Part shown: in pieces, positions 16,177 to 24,674 of the stretch
Layout: each line of letters opens with the position of its first letter
How positions within the stretch are numbered: position 1 is the first letter of the stretch
Assembly: GCA_014084085.1 (NCBI GenBank)
Contig: NPFB01000154.1
Location: forward strand, 199,791 to 224,933
DNA from: Hondaea fermentalgiana
Lineage: Eukaryota > Sar > Bigyra > Thraustochytrida > Thraustochytriidae
DNA: 25,143 bases
Direction of reading: 5' to 3'
The notes under the pieces: generated by a model
The model's database searches: none
Seen by the model: the letters and a program-made list of their open reading frames with translations, nothing else
What the model was told of the DNA's origin: nothing
Made by a program: the position numbers and the translations under genes

Positions 16177-16340
16177 TGCTTGCTTGCTTGCTTGATTGCC
16201 ATCGGCCTAGGCGGTCTCTCTCTCACCTCATGCACGCGCCGGAATGCGTCCTCGCGGGATCGTCGGAGGGAGAGAAAGAAGCACACTGCAGGCGCAAGCA
16301 TGCATGGCAGCAACAGCAAGCAAGCAAGCAAGCAAGCAAG
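16177..16340. repeat. Inverted TGCT / CAAG arrays, potential long hairpin
   Basis: TGCTTGCTTGCTTGCTTG at 16177-16194 is the exact reverse complement of the first 18 bases of the CAAG array at 16317-16340. The arms are about 122 bases apart and could pair as an imperfect cruciform or RNA stem. Confidence 0.85.
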
Positions 16341-16504
16341 CAGGCACCCAGGGACGCTGCGCTCGTCTGGATGGAGCCTGGAGCGGAAAAGGAGGTATCG
16401 CCATCCTCTGTTTATACATTTGTTTGTTTGCTTACTTGTTGGTTGAAAATGCGCGACACGCATGCATCATATCAGCATGATCTGGCGTGACGTACGTCCT
16501 TGGG

Positions 16505-16505
16505 G

Positions 16506-16537
<32 letters not shown>
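16505..16537. repeat. (GCCT)8 microsatellite
   Basis: Eight consecutive copies of the tetranucleotide GCCT. Confidence 0.93.
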
Positions 16538-16539
<2 letters not shown>

Positions 16540-16727
16540 TCTGGCGTCCGCCACGAGGTCTCTGCTGCAGCTGCAGCTGCGCGCGCGGTCGCTGCATCGG
16601 CTAGCCTCTCGGTATGATGCAAATACCGCCTCTGTCGTAAAACCCAACCGCGAGTGCCCGCAGCATCCCATCTTTTTCTTTGGTCCTGCCTCGCTGCCGG
16701 TCCTCGTGCAGACCGAGCGAGAGACAC

Positions 16728-16797
16728 GCGCACGCACGCACGCACGCAGGTGCAGCAGGCGGCAGGCCAGGGCTGGGCTGGGCTGGGCAGGGCAGCC
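16728..16797. repeat. (ACGC)n and (GGGCT)n microsatellites
   Basis: An ACGC array at about 16728-16749 is followed by GGGCT pentamers at about 16768-16797, with a short GCAGGCGGCAGG-type stretch between them. Confidence 0.82.
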
Positions 16798-16859
16798 ACC
16801 GCGCCGACGCCTTGCCAGACTGTGAGATCGAGGACGAGGCGGCGGAATCATACACACAT

Positions 16860-16886
16860 ACATTCATTCATTCATTCATTCATTCA
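16860..16886. repeat. (CATT)n microsatellite
   Basis: More than six copies of CATT/ATTC, one of the few AT-rich arrays in this spacer. Confidence 0.92.
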
Positions 16887-17123
16887 CATCCAGCTGACAC
16901 TGCAGGCAGGGCAGGGCCGCAGCGAAAGTACACGCGCCGCTCTGCACGCGCGTGCACTCTCCCCCTCCCTCTCCTTCTCTCTCTCTCTCTCTCTGCGCGC
17001 ACACCTCCGTTCCCCCGCTGGCTGCCGTCGTGGTGGTGGATGATTGTGATAGACACTGCTGTTGATTTTTGTCAAGTTCTTCTTTGCCTCGCACGCCCTT
17101 TACTTCTTTCTTGTCTGCCTCGA

Positions 17124-17159
17124 TTCTTTTTTTCTTTTTTTTTCTTTTTCTTTCTTCTT
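17124..17159. repeat. T-rich polypyrimidine tract
   Basis: A 36-base run made only of T and C, mostly T. It is followed closely by GTAAGT at 17165-17170. It has no unit structure. Confidence 0.85.
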
Positions 17160-17408
17160 GAAAAGTAAGTGAAGAAGTCCTGCTTCACCCGGCGTAGTAC
17201 TGGTATACGACAGTCAAGAATTCGCCGCCGCAAGTGGGCTATGCGCCGGAAGGCGCGGCTTGTTGCCACCCAGTGAAGACGATAAAAGAAAGAAAGGTGG
17301 GCGCGGGGAAAGAGAAGGAAGGAAGCAAGCAAGTATAAGCAAGGAAAGAAGGACCTCCCTCCCTGCCTCTTTATCGAAAGCAGCTGGCAGGAGAGGAAGG
17401 ACTTGGTT

Positions 17409-17411
17409 GAG

Positions 17412-17446
<35 letters not shown>

Positions 17447-17467
17447 AAAAAGAAAGGGAGGAAGGAG
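17409..17467 (+). repeat. 59-nt uninterrupted polypurine tract with (GAAA)n
   Basis: All 59 bases are A or G on the + strand; the core is a GAAA array (about 17413-17446). Polypurine mirror-repeat tracts of this kind can form intramolecular triplexes. It lies about 0.7 kb upstream of the kinase start. Confidence 0.93.
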
Positions 17468-17687
17468 CAGAAAGGGAAGGCAGGCTCAGACCTGATTCGC
17501 CACACGCGGCGGCGGAGCGCGGCGGCGGAGCGCGGCGGCGGCGGCGCGGGGCTTGGAGCCGCGCAGAGCCGCGCGGAGAGGAGAAGGCCGCGCGCAAGGG
17601 CAGAGGCGAGGTCGCGCGCGGGCACGGCCGGGCCTCGGGGACAGAGGCCGCGCTCGCACGCACGCTCGCACGCAGGCTCGCCCGACC

Positions 17688-17756
17688 GAAAGAAAGAAAG
17701 AAGGAAAGAAAGGAGGGAAGAAAGGAGGAAAGAAAGGAGGGAAGAAAGGAGGGAAA
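17688..17756 (+). repeat. 69-nt uninterrupted polypurine tract
   Basis: All 69 bases are A or G. GAAA units give way to a GGAGGGAAGAAA-type repeat. It lies about 0.4 kb upstream of the kinase start and on the same strand as the 59-nt tract. Confidence 0.93.
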
Positions 17757-18013
17757 CACACCCCGCCGCGCCGCGTGCCTCTCGCGCGAGGAAGGACGCC
17801 TGCGAAGGCAGACAGCCAGACAGACAGACCGGCGAGGCCAGGCCAGGCCAGGCGCGCGCGAGGGGAGGGGGAGGGCCGGCAGCGCAGCGTGCGACGCAGC
17901 CCCACCGGCCGACCAAGGAAGCGGCTCGGCGAGGGGGCGCGGGCCCAGCGACGCATACCGCCCGCGGCCCAAGGGAGCCCACCCGTCCAACGCAACGCAA
18001 CACAGCAGCCCCA

Positions 18014-18050
18014 TACAGCCCGGCAATACAGCCCGGCAATACAGCCCGGC
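18014..18050 (+). repeat. 13-bp tandem repeat upstream of the kinase
   Basis: Two full and one partial unit of TACAGCCCGGCAA (18014, 18027, 18040), running directly into the next repeat. Confidence 0.93.
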
Positions 18051-18098
18051 GCTTGCTCGCTTGCCTGCTTGCTCGCTTGCCTGCTTGCTCGCTTGCCT
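18051..18098 (+). repeat. 16-bp tandem repeat upstream of the kinase
   Basis: Three perfect copies of GCTTGCTCGCTTGCCT (18051, 18067, 18083), a higher-order version of the GCTTGC theme. A degenerate continuation runs to 18120. Confidence 0.95.
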
Positions 18099-18111
18099 GC
18101 TTGCTTGCTCG

Positions 18112-18129
18112 CTTGCTCGCGCGAGCAAG
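18112..18129. promoter_or_regulatory. Perfect 18-bp palindrome just upstream of the kinase ATG
   Basis: CTTGCTCGCGCGAGCAAG is its own reverse complement. It is followed at once by GATAAAAG and then, 20 bases on, by the ATG at 18150. It could be a dimeric protein-binding site or a leader hairpin. The ATAAAAG motif sits too close to the ATG to be an ordinary TATA box for this start. Confidence 0.6.
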
Positions 18130-18149
18130 GATAAAAGCGCGAGGCGGAG

Positions 18150-20396
18150 ATGGACATCACCTTTGACGACGTGGCGCATGTGATCCAGGATGCCAAGTAC
18201 CAGCGCGCAATCCTCGACACCGCGCCGCGGCCGAGCAAACGAATTCCACCTCTGGGACGCGGGTTCAACGCAGAGGCCTTTATCGAAAAGTACGAGATCT
18301 CGTGCGCCACGGTCATCGCCGAGCCTCTGGGACGCTGGTTCATGGATAAGTTCGCTGACCTGAACGAAAAGATCACCGAAGAAGTGACAGGCCAGTCAAG
18401 AGGCGAGCGGCACGAGACGCGATTTTTGTCATTCGTAGAAAGCGTCTACGAGGCGAAGCGGCAAGATCCATCGGGCGTGGCGCCCTTTGGCCAGGTGCTG
18501 CAGCTTCTCCGCGAGCACCGTCTCGACCGGCACCCGCTCGTGGAAAGCTTCTTGCTCGAGTCTTCCTCGCACCAGAAACCACTGCGCAAAACGCTCGAGA
18601 CGGCCATGACAGAGGCGGTGAGTGCCCCTTCTGCCAAGGACGGCGAGGAGGACGTGGAGGAGGAGGAGGAGGAGGACTCGATGTCCATGACCGAAGAAAA
18701 CGCCTGGGTGGCATACGCCCAGCGCGCTGCAAACGGCACGGCCGAAGCGGACGATGAGGCCCTGGACGAGAATGACGTGGGTCTCGTAACTAAAGAGGGC
18801 GAGGAAGCGGGCGCAGACGCCGACAACGCCGATGACGAGGACAACCCAGCAGAGCTCAAGGGCGTGCCGTCTCTGCTGAACTCGGAGTCGGGCTTTTTGG
18901 ACGGGATCGACGCAGAGACGGAGGTCGCTACGTACGACCCGAACAATACTGCGGCAGGAGGAGTAACGACGCAAGTGGGCACGTCGCGCGTGCGCACTGT
19001 GGGCGCCGTCGGTCGATTGACCGCGGCGCGCGCGGGCGTCAAGTCTCGTCTGCACAAGCAGCGGTCGGTTGACTTGAGCGAGGCTTTGGACAGCCTGATG
19101 CTTTCGTTGTGCCAGCCAATTTATGAGCGTTTTGTAAATCACAAGGTGGGCTTTACCCACTACGCGCGATTCAAGACGTACGCGATGCAGCCTGTCGCGG
19201 AGCGTCAGATCGAGTACCACCGCGTGCTGGGCCAAGGCGCCTTTGGCACGGTGCACGGCTGCGCGATTCTGCAGACGGGCACGCTCCTGGCGATGAAGTT
19301 GATGAGCAAGAAGAAGATCAAGGTGAAACACAGCAAGTCGCAGGTGATTGCCGAACGCACGGCGCTCGAGACGCTGGCGCGGCACCCCTCGCCGTACTGC
19401 ATGAAGCTGCGGTACGCCTTTCAAACCAAGGACGCGTACAACCTGATTTTGCCGCTCGCGATTGGCGGCGACCTCAAGTTCCATCTTCGCATGGGCCCCT
19501 TTAGCGAGAAGCGTGCCAAATTTTACGCGGCAGAAATTGCGGTGGGCGTGGGGCATATGCACTCTTTGGGTTTTATCATGCGGGATCTGAAGCCGCGAAA
19601 CATTTTGCTGGACAGCGACGGTCACGTGAAGATCAGTGACTTTGGTCTGGCCGTGCCTGTGGTGGGGGGAAACCTCGCCAAGGGCCGGGCGGGCACCGAG
19701 GGCTACTGGTCGCCGGAGGTGATCAACAACCACCGCTACGGCGTGGACGCGGACTGGTGGTCGTACGGGACCTGTCTTTTTGAGCTGCTGACGGGCTTTA
19801 ATCCCTTTTCGACGAAACACACGGGCCTGCCCACGCGAAACCAGGGCACGCGGACTGCAACCGTAAAGTTCCCCAAGACTGTACCCCAGAGCGCGCGCGC
19901 CCTGATTAGCGCGCTGCTGGACCGCAACGTGGAGACGCGTCTGGGCACCAAGCGCGGTGTGAACGACGTGCTGAACGCGCGAGCCTTTCCGTTTTGGAAC
20001 GGGCTCGACATGCGTCGCATTCGCGCCGGGACGCACCCTGTCCCCTGGGTTCCGGAAAAGGGCCAGATCTACGCTGTTTCGCAGAGCGAGATGCTGGACT
20101 TTGAGGACGACCCGAATGGGAACACGCTGCGGCGCGTCAAGCTCACGCCGGAGGACGCGATCGACTTTGAGGATTTTGTTGACCTCGACGAGCATCAGAA
20201 GGACATTGTGAGGGCGCTTCCGATCAACACGGACGTGGTCCACTTTGTGGAGGACCTCGTGCGCATCCCGGCCAAGACTTCGCGTCGCGGTCCGGGGGCC
20301 GTGGGTGCGAGCATGGCTTCTGCTGCTCGCAAGTCTTTGCGGCCCTCTACCGTCGAGGCTCTAGGCAAGAACGACGCCTGTTGCTCTCTCATGTAG
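18150..20396 (+). CDS. GRK-like protein kinase: RGS-homology domain plus AGC kinase, CaaX end
   Basis: 748 residues from a true ATG. The N-terminus (about 40-155) resembles the RGS-homology domain of G-protein-coupled receptor kinases: an EPLGRWFMDKF segment, a FLSFVESVYEAK helix and a closing LRKTLETAM helix. An acidic insert follows (about 168-260). The AGC kinase domain (about 355-616) has GQGAFG (361-366), AMK with Lys383, RDLKPRN (478-484), DFG (497-499) and GTEGYWSPEV; the usual His of HRD is Met, and DFG replaces the DLG of animal GRKs. The tail keeps the AGC/GRK pattern of a Pro-rich turn and then MLDFEDDPNG, like the FDEEDTKG of GRK2. The protein ends CCSLM: Cys745 in a CaaX box with Met last predicts farnesylation, as in GRK1, and the Cys before it could be palmitoylated. 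Likely a membrane-bound kinase that phosphorylates activated receptors; the substrate is inferred from family. Confidence 0.88.
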   Translation: MDITFDDVAHVIQDAKYQRAILDTAPRPSKRIPPLGRGFNAEAFIEKYEISCATVIAEPLGRWFMDKFADLNEKITEEVTGQSRGERHETRFLSFVESVYEAKRQDPSGVAPFGQVLQLLREHRLDRHPLVESFLLESSSHQKPLRKTLETAMTEAVSAPSAKDGEEDVEEEEEEDSMSMTEENAWVAYAQRAANGTAEADDEALDENDVGLVTKEGEEAGADADNADDEDNPAELKGVPSLLNSESGFLDGIDAETEVATYDPNNTAAGGVTTQVGTSRVRTVGAVGRLTAARAGVKSRLHKQRSVDLSEALDSLMLSLCQPIYERFVNHKVGFTHYARFKTYAMQPVAERQIEYHRVLGQGAFGTVHGCAILQTGTLLAMKLMSKKKIKVKHSKSQVIAERTALETLARHPSPYCMKLRYAFQTKDAYNLILPLAIGGDLKFHLRMGPFSEKRAKFYAAEIAVGVGHMHSLGFIMRDLKPRNILLDSDGHVKISDFGLAVPVVGGNLAKGRAGTEGYWSPEVINNHRYGVDADWWSYGTCLFELLTGFNPFSTKHTGLPTRNQGTRTATVKFPKTVPQSARALISALLDRNVETRLGTKRGVNDVLNARAFPFWNGLDMRRIRAGTHPVPWVPEKGQIYAVSQSEMLDFEDDPNGNTLRRVKLTPEDAIDFEDFVDLDEHQKDIVRALPINTDVVHFVEDLVRIPAKTSRRGPGAVGASMASAARKSLRPSTVEALGKNDACCSLM

Positions 20397-20404
20397 GCCC
20401 CTTC

Positions 20405-20427
20405 CTCTCTCTCTCTCTCTCTCTCTT
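20405..20427 (+). repeat. (CT)n run in the kinase 3'UTR
   Basis: About eleven CT dinucleotides start nine bases after the stop codon. Confidence 0.9.
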
Positions 20428-20654
20428 TGTGTTTTCTTTCTTCTCTGTCGATTGTGTTGGATGGTTGATGTCTCACTGCCGAACTCTTTTGTCCCCCTTT
20501 TTTTTTTCTACTCTTCTCTTTTTTTTGTTCGTGTTCGTCTTCGTGTATGTTCCCCTTGGCTTGCTTGCTCTTGCTTGCTTGCTTGCGTCGGCGAGGCCGC
20601 AGCGGATTTTTTTCCAGCTTGAAATTAGAGGGCGGGTGACCTCGTGTTAGATAC

Positions 20655-20655
<1 letters not shown>

Positions 20656-20700
<45 letters not shown>
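20656..20700 (+). repeat. (CTG)15 trinucleotide repeat
   Basis: Fifteen perfect CTG units, 260 bases downstream of the kinase stop. This is the only long pure CTG/CAG array in the window. CTG repeats form stable hairpins and are prone to expansion. Confidence 0.97.
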
Positions 20701-20705
<5 letters not shown>

Positions 20706-21008
20706 GCTGCTACGTTTCCAGGGCTGTGCTACGATTCCTGGTGCTGAATTTGGTATCGGTCACGGCTGTCGACGCAGAGCACGGCGCGGGACGGCCTCGG
20801 CCCATTGCGCGCTCGATTGCGACATCGCGCGGAGGCCGATCTCGACTCTGTCGTACGAGCAACCAAGCAAGCAGGCACGTCTCCTGCCACGAAAGTCGCA
20901 GAGCAGCCTGCCAGCCAGCCCGATGGTCATGGCAAGAAAGATCCTAATGGCAGCCACGCCATGCCACGCCACAACACAGGAGGACAGCCAGCCTCCATGA
21001 AAGGCATG

Positions 21009-21027
21009 CTGGCTGGCTGGCTGGCTG
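21009..21027. repeat. (CTGG)n microsatellite
   Basis: Nearly five CTGG units. Confidence 0.85.
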
Positions 21028-21580
21028 GCCGCACAGGTCCCGAGAGACGCTCTGGGCCGCGCACACATTCACATCGATTAGGCTGTTTGCGACCGCGATG
21101 TCGGTCGTCGATATGCATGCAAAAACACCGTCAACATCAACAGCAATTCACCCCGTCCCATCTTACTCGCGAGTGAAAATCGCGAGGTGGGAGCCGTGAC
21201 CAAAACGGGCACCAAGATTGTTGGCCTTCTCCCCAGCCACACCAGTGCGGGCTACGCCTGGCTGCTGGCGAAAGAAGCTTTCGCAAGGCGGCCGACACAC
21301 AGCCCGCAAGCAGAGGCCAGCCCGCAAACAAAGGCCAGCAATAACCGTGCCAGCTGCTGGCTGCAGGCGGCGCACCCACCTGGTGGCTGCACTGTCTTTC
21401 AACCCTCGCGACGCCATCTTTCGTTTCGCGCCCAGCCCAAATGCACATGCGCGCACACCCCGTCGCGGGAGGACTTCCTTCGCGCGCCAGCGAGAACTTC
21501 TGATTTACTCATTTGGTTGTTGCCCCGACCGAGGTTGGCCGAGCATGGTCGAGACGCCTCCGGCTGGCCGATGTCGAGGC

Positions 21581-21610
21581 CAGGCCAGGCCAGGCCAGGC
21601 CAGGCCAGGC
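21581..21610. repeat. (CAGGC)6 microsatellite
   Basis: Six perfect CAGGC units. The tract contains overlapping GGCC sites and runs into GGCCGGCC. Confidence 0.94.
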
Positions 21611-22346
21611 GGCCGGCCGTCCCGGCGCCGCGTCCGTGCTTTGTTGGTCGACAGCGGCCGGTTGGCGGGTGGCCTCGTTTGCGTGCTTCCTGGCGCGATG
21701 CTCGCGGCGGAGCGCGGTGCGCGGCCTCGGCGACAGACAGCCTGAGGTGGGCCGGGGTCGACGGCGCGTCTCGTTTCCAGTTGTGTCCTTCCTTTCTGAT
21801 GGGCCTATCTGGTCGCTCATTCTCTGTCGTTCACTCTTACATGCATCCTTTCTCTTCCCACTCTCGCTCGCACTCGCCACTTGCCATTGCTCGCTTTTTC
21901 TGTCTTCCTCCTTCTGCGGAGCCATGTAATCCTGCCGCACCGCGGCCAGCCTGCCGGCCGGCGTTGGCGCGCACCCATACACGCGCGCAAGCAAACGAGA
22001 CAAAACAAACACGCACGCAAACGCGCCTTGCCTCGTCTGCCGAGCGAGGCCGAGCCTGGCTGCAGCCTGCAGCTGCCAGTGCAGCTGCCTGTGGCCACTG
22101 CCATGTGAAATGCACCCGAGCTCACAGTAAATCCAACCCGTGCGCGCGCGAATGGCCGCTCTCGTCCTGCACGCGGGGCGGCGGTTGCTTGCTTTCCTGC
22201 CCTCTCCTGCCTGCTCCCGACGCTCACCTCGCCGCTTCCTCGTGGCCCCGCAGCTCCCAGCAGCAGCTTCCAGCCGCCGGGCGCGATCAACGCGCGTGCG
22301 GCGGGCGTCAACGCGCCTAACTGTAAGGCCACTGCTGCCGCTGCGC

Positions 22347-22367
22347 TTCTCTCTCTCTCTCTCTCTC
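22347..22367. repeat. (TC)n microsatellite
   Basis: About ten TC dinucleotides between GC-rich sequences. Confidence 0.9.
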
Positions 22368-22870
22368 GCCTCGGCTCGGCGCGTCCATCTCCGTCTCGAT
22401 CGTCGCCTCGCCTCGCCTCCGATCGGCCGTGGCGCGGCGCGTGCGCGCGGAACTCCCGGGCGGACGCGGCGCCGCTCCACGCCGCGCGCAACGAGCGACC
22501 CGCAGACCGCGCCGCGGCTTGCTCCGCGATGTCGACGCCGCGGTCCGGACGGCAACCTGGCTGGCCGCCTGGCTGGCATGGCTGCCTGCCGTGCCCGCTG
22601 CCGCCTGCAGCTGGCTGCAGACCGTCCGTCGCGCGACCGACTAACAGGAACTCCCTTAGACGAACAGCACCTGGCTGCTGCTGCCAATCTGCGCTGCCAT
22701 GAATGCCCGCTGACTGCCCGCGTTGCGAGGTTTCCATCCGTGCCAGCCCTCCTCGTTCATGCCATCCGGGCTCGGCGCGGCGCTGAGTCAGGCTTCCCGG
22801 CAGGGCGGCTCCCCGGGCGGCGGAGGCGGCGCGGGCATCCGCCTGGCTGGCCGCCACCCTGCATCCGCAG

Positions 22871-22897
22871 TCGCTCGCTCGCTCGCTCGCTCGCTCG
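22871..22897. repeat. (TCGC)n microsatellite
   Basis: Nearly seven TCGC units. Confidence 0.9.
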
Positions 22898-23070
22898 CGC
22901 GCTGGCTGCCCGTGCCTGCCTTGGGTGCGCGCGAGGGAGCAGAAGACCGCGCCCGCGCCAGCACGTGGGTAGTCGCTCGCCTCGCAGACAGAAAATGGGA
23001 GCCAGGCAGGGGGCAAGGCAGAAGCGGCAAAGCAGGAAGCCGCGTCTTCCGCCCAAGGGCTCCTCGTTTC

Positions 23071-23092
23071 GGCTCGGCTCGGCTCGGCTCGG
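23071..23092. repeat. (GGCTC)4 microsatellite
   Basis: Four perfect GGCTC units followed by GG. Confidence 0.9.
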
Positions 23093-23695
23093 CCGAGGAA
23101 GGAGCATGGCTCGGAGGCGCCCCGAGCGAGGCTGGCTGTGCTGGCGCGGCCCGACCGGCCCGAGCCGAGGGAGGTAAGCGAGGCGAAGCAGGGCGCCAAA
23201 GAAGCCGCGGCCGGCCCGCCTGGCGCCACTGCTGGCGAGTGGTGAGATGATCTTGGTCGCATCGCGCCGGCAGCGGGCCCATCCGCCAAGGCCTAGCCAG
23301 CTGCAGCTGCCAGCTGCTGGCTGCACTGCCTGCTCTGCCTGGTGTGGCTGCACTGGCCTGCACGCGCGGCGGAGGGCGAGCAGGGTGAATGGATACGAGT
23401 TTCCGGGCCCGGCCCTGAGGCTTGCTCGCTCGCGACTCCATACCCCCGCGGCACACCTGGCTGCAAAGGCAACGGCGGCTGCCCTGCCCTGCGCTGCGCT
23501 GCTCTGCCCTGCCCCGCCACTGCTCTTCTCCGCAGCCGCTGCTGTGTTTGCATCCGCAATCCAGCCCGCCGGGCGGAATCCGCATCGCTGCCCGCGGCGG
23601 GTCGACTCGGCCTTCCTCCCTTCCTTCCTCCTTTCCTTCCACCTTCCCTTTCCGCCGCCGCGGCTTCAACAACGCGGCCCGGCCGGGCCAGGCGC

Positions 23696-23696
<1 letters not shown>

Positions 23697-23726
<30 letters not shown>

Positions 23727-23805
23727 GGCTGGTGTATGTGTGTGTGCGTGCGTGCGTGTCTGTCTGTGTGTCTGTGCGTGTCTGTTTGTCTGTGTCTGTT
23801 TGTCA
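23697..23805. repeat. (CTGT)n array grading into a TG-rich tract
   Basis: Seven CTGT units (23697-23726) grade into irregular TGTG, GTGC and TCTG repeats to about 23805. The + strand is almost free of A across more than 100 bases. Confidence 0.9.
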
Positions 23806-24221
23806 GCGGCAGCGGCCATGGTCTGTCGCCAGCCTGAGAAAGGGCAGCATCGGGCGAGGGTCGATGGCGCCCGTCTCCTGCGTTTCTGGCCGCAGTCGCT
23901 CGCCTCGCCGGGCTCTCTCCTCGACTCCCGGCGAGGCGGTCAGACGAGCCCGGCCGCGGATCTGCGGTTCCAGGCACGCAGCCAGGCAGGCAGGGCGAGC
24001 AGGCAAGCGAGCGAGCGGGAGAGAGCGAGCGAGCGAACGGGCACCACGTTCGCGGCGCCCGGCTGGCTGGCTGGCCCGCCCGCGATCGCACCGGCCGGAT
24101 GCAAGTGGGTGAAGGAAAGCAAGGCAGCTTGCACACAGCACGCGGGTGGATGGCGTATCGCTAGTCTAGCAGCTTGAAGGAGGGATCCATCCATCCACCC
24201 GCCCGCGCCTCGGGAAACCGT

Positions 24222-24246
24222 CGGCATCATGATGCCGGCATCATGA
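24222..24246. promoter_or_regulatory. Two interlocked perfect palindromes
   Basis: CGGCATCATGATGCCG (24222-24237, 16 bp) and TCATGATGCCGGCATCATGA (24227-24246, 20 bp) are each self-complementary and overlap by 11 bases. GGCATCATGA therefore appears as a direct repeat 14 bases apart, with its inverted copy between. It looks like a cooperative binding site, but function is inferred from symmetry alone. Confidence 0.55.
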
Positions 24247-24491
24247 GCTGCGCTGCGCTGCTTCTTTCTGGCTGCTGCCGCAGCTCGCCACCGTTTGTCG
24301 CAGGCAGCAAGGTAGCGGAGAGAGAGAGAACCGCCCGAGGCGGAGGGAAGGAGAGAGAGAGAGCCTTCCCGCCAGCCACGCGAGGCGAGCCGCGCCGCGA
24401 GGAAGACAAGCAGCACACAGCACAGCACAGCAGAGCAGCGCAGCGCAGAGCAACGCAGAGAAGGCAACTCTTGAAGCGAGCGGAAACAGAC

Positions 24492-24522
24492 AAAGAAAGA
24501 AAGAAAGAAAGAAAGAAGGAAG
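24492..24522 (+). repeat. (GAAA)n polypurine tract
   Basis: 31 uninterrupted purines with a GAAA core, shorter than but like those upstream of the kinase gene. Confidence 0.9.
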
Positions 24523-24674
24523 CAAGAGAGGCAGGCAGGAGGCGCACACGCACGCGCAGGCAGGCGGGCAGAGGCGGCGCAGGCGGCGCAGCAGACCTCC
24601 TCCGCCGAGCCGAGCGGCGCGCAGCGAGCAGCACAGCGAGCAGTGCGGCAGCGGCGAGCGAGCGAGCAGACGCG

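Larger units (their letters stand above)
15583..18149. other. 2.6-kb microsatellite-rich intergenic region
   Basis: No gene is supported. Long open frames on both strands come from tri- and tetranucleotide repeats and high GC, and encode only low-complexity Arg/Ala/Ser/Lys sequence. The stretch holds TC, GAAC, AAGG, CTTG, CCTG, ACGC, GGGCT, ATTC and CT arrays, a T-rich pyrimidine tract (17124-17159) followed by a GTAAGT motif (17165-17170), two uninterrupted polypurine tracts, and ordered repeats just before the kinase gene. The last part presumably contains the kinase promoter and leader. Confidence 0.7.

Noticed and set aside
16489..16498. GACGTACGTC palindrome as a CRE-type site
   Set aside because: A 10-bp palindrome is expected by chance in 25 kb and no nearby start site supports a role.
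17214..18183. Overlapping 300-codon open frames on both strands upstream of the kinase
   Set aside because: They translate polypurine and GC repeats into runs such as ERKKERKK or SFLPSFL. No domain is present and they end in the start of the real kinase gene.
21187..22320. Open frame starting GAVTKTGTKIVGLL that at first looked protein-like
   Set aside because: It starts at GTG, loses any pattern after about 35 residues and becomes repeat-derived low-complexity sequence.
21817..23289. Open frame of 490 codons on the minus strand
   Set aside because: Its product is Ala/Gly/Arg/Pro-rich without a domain, the frame crosses several microsatellites, and equally long frames overlap on the other strand, as expected in very GC-rich non-coding DNA.
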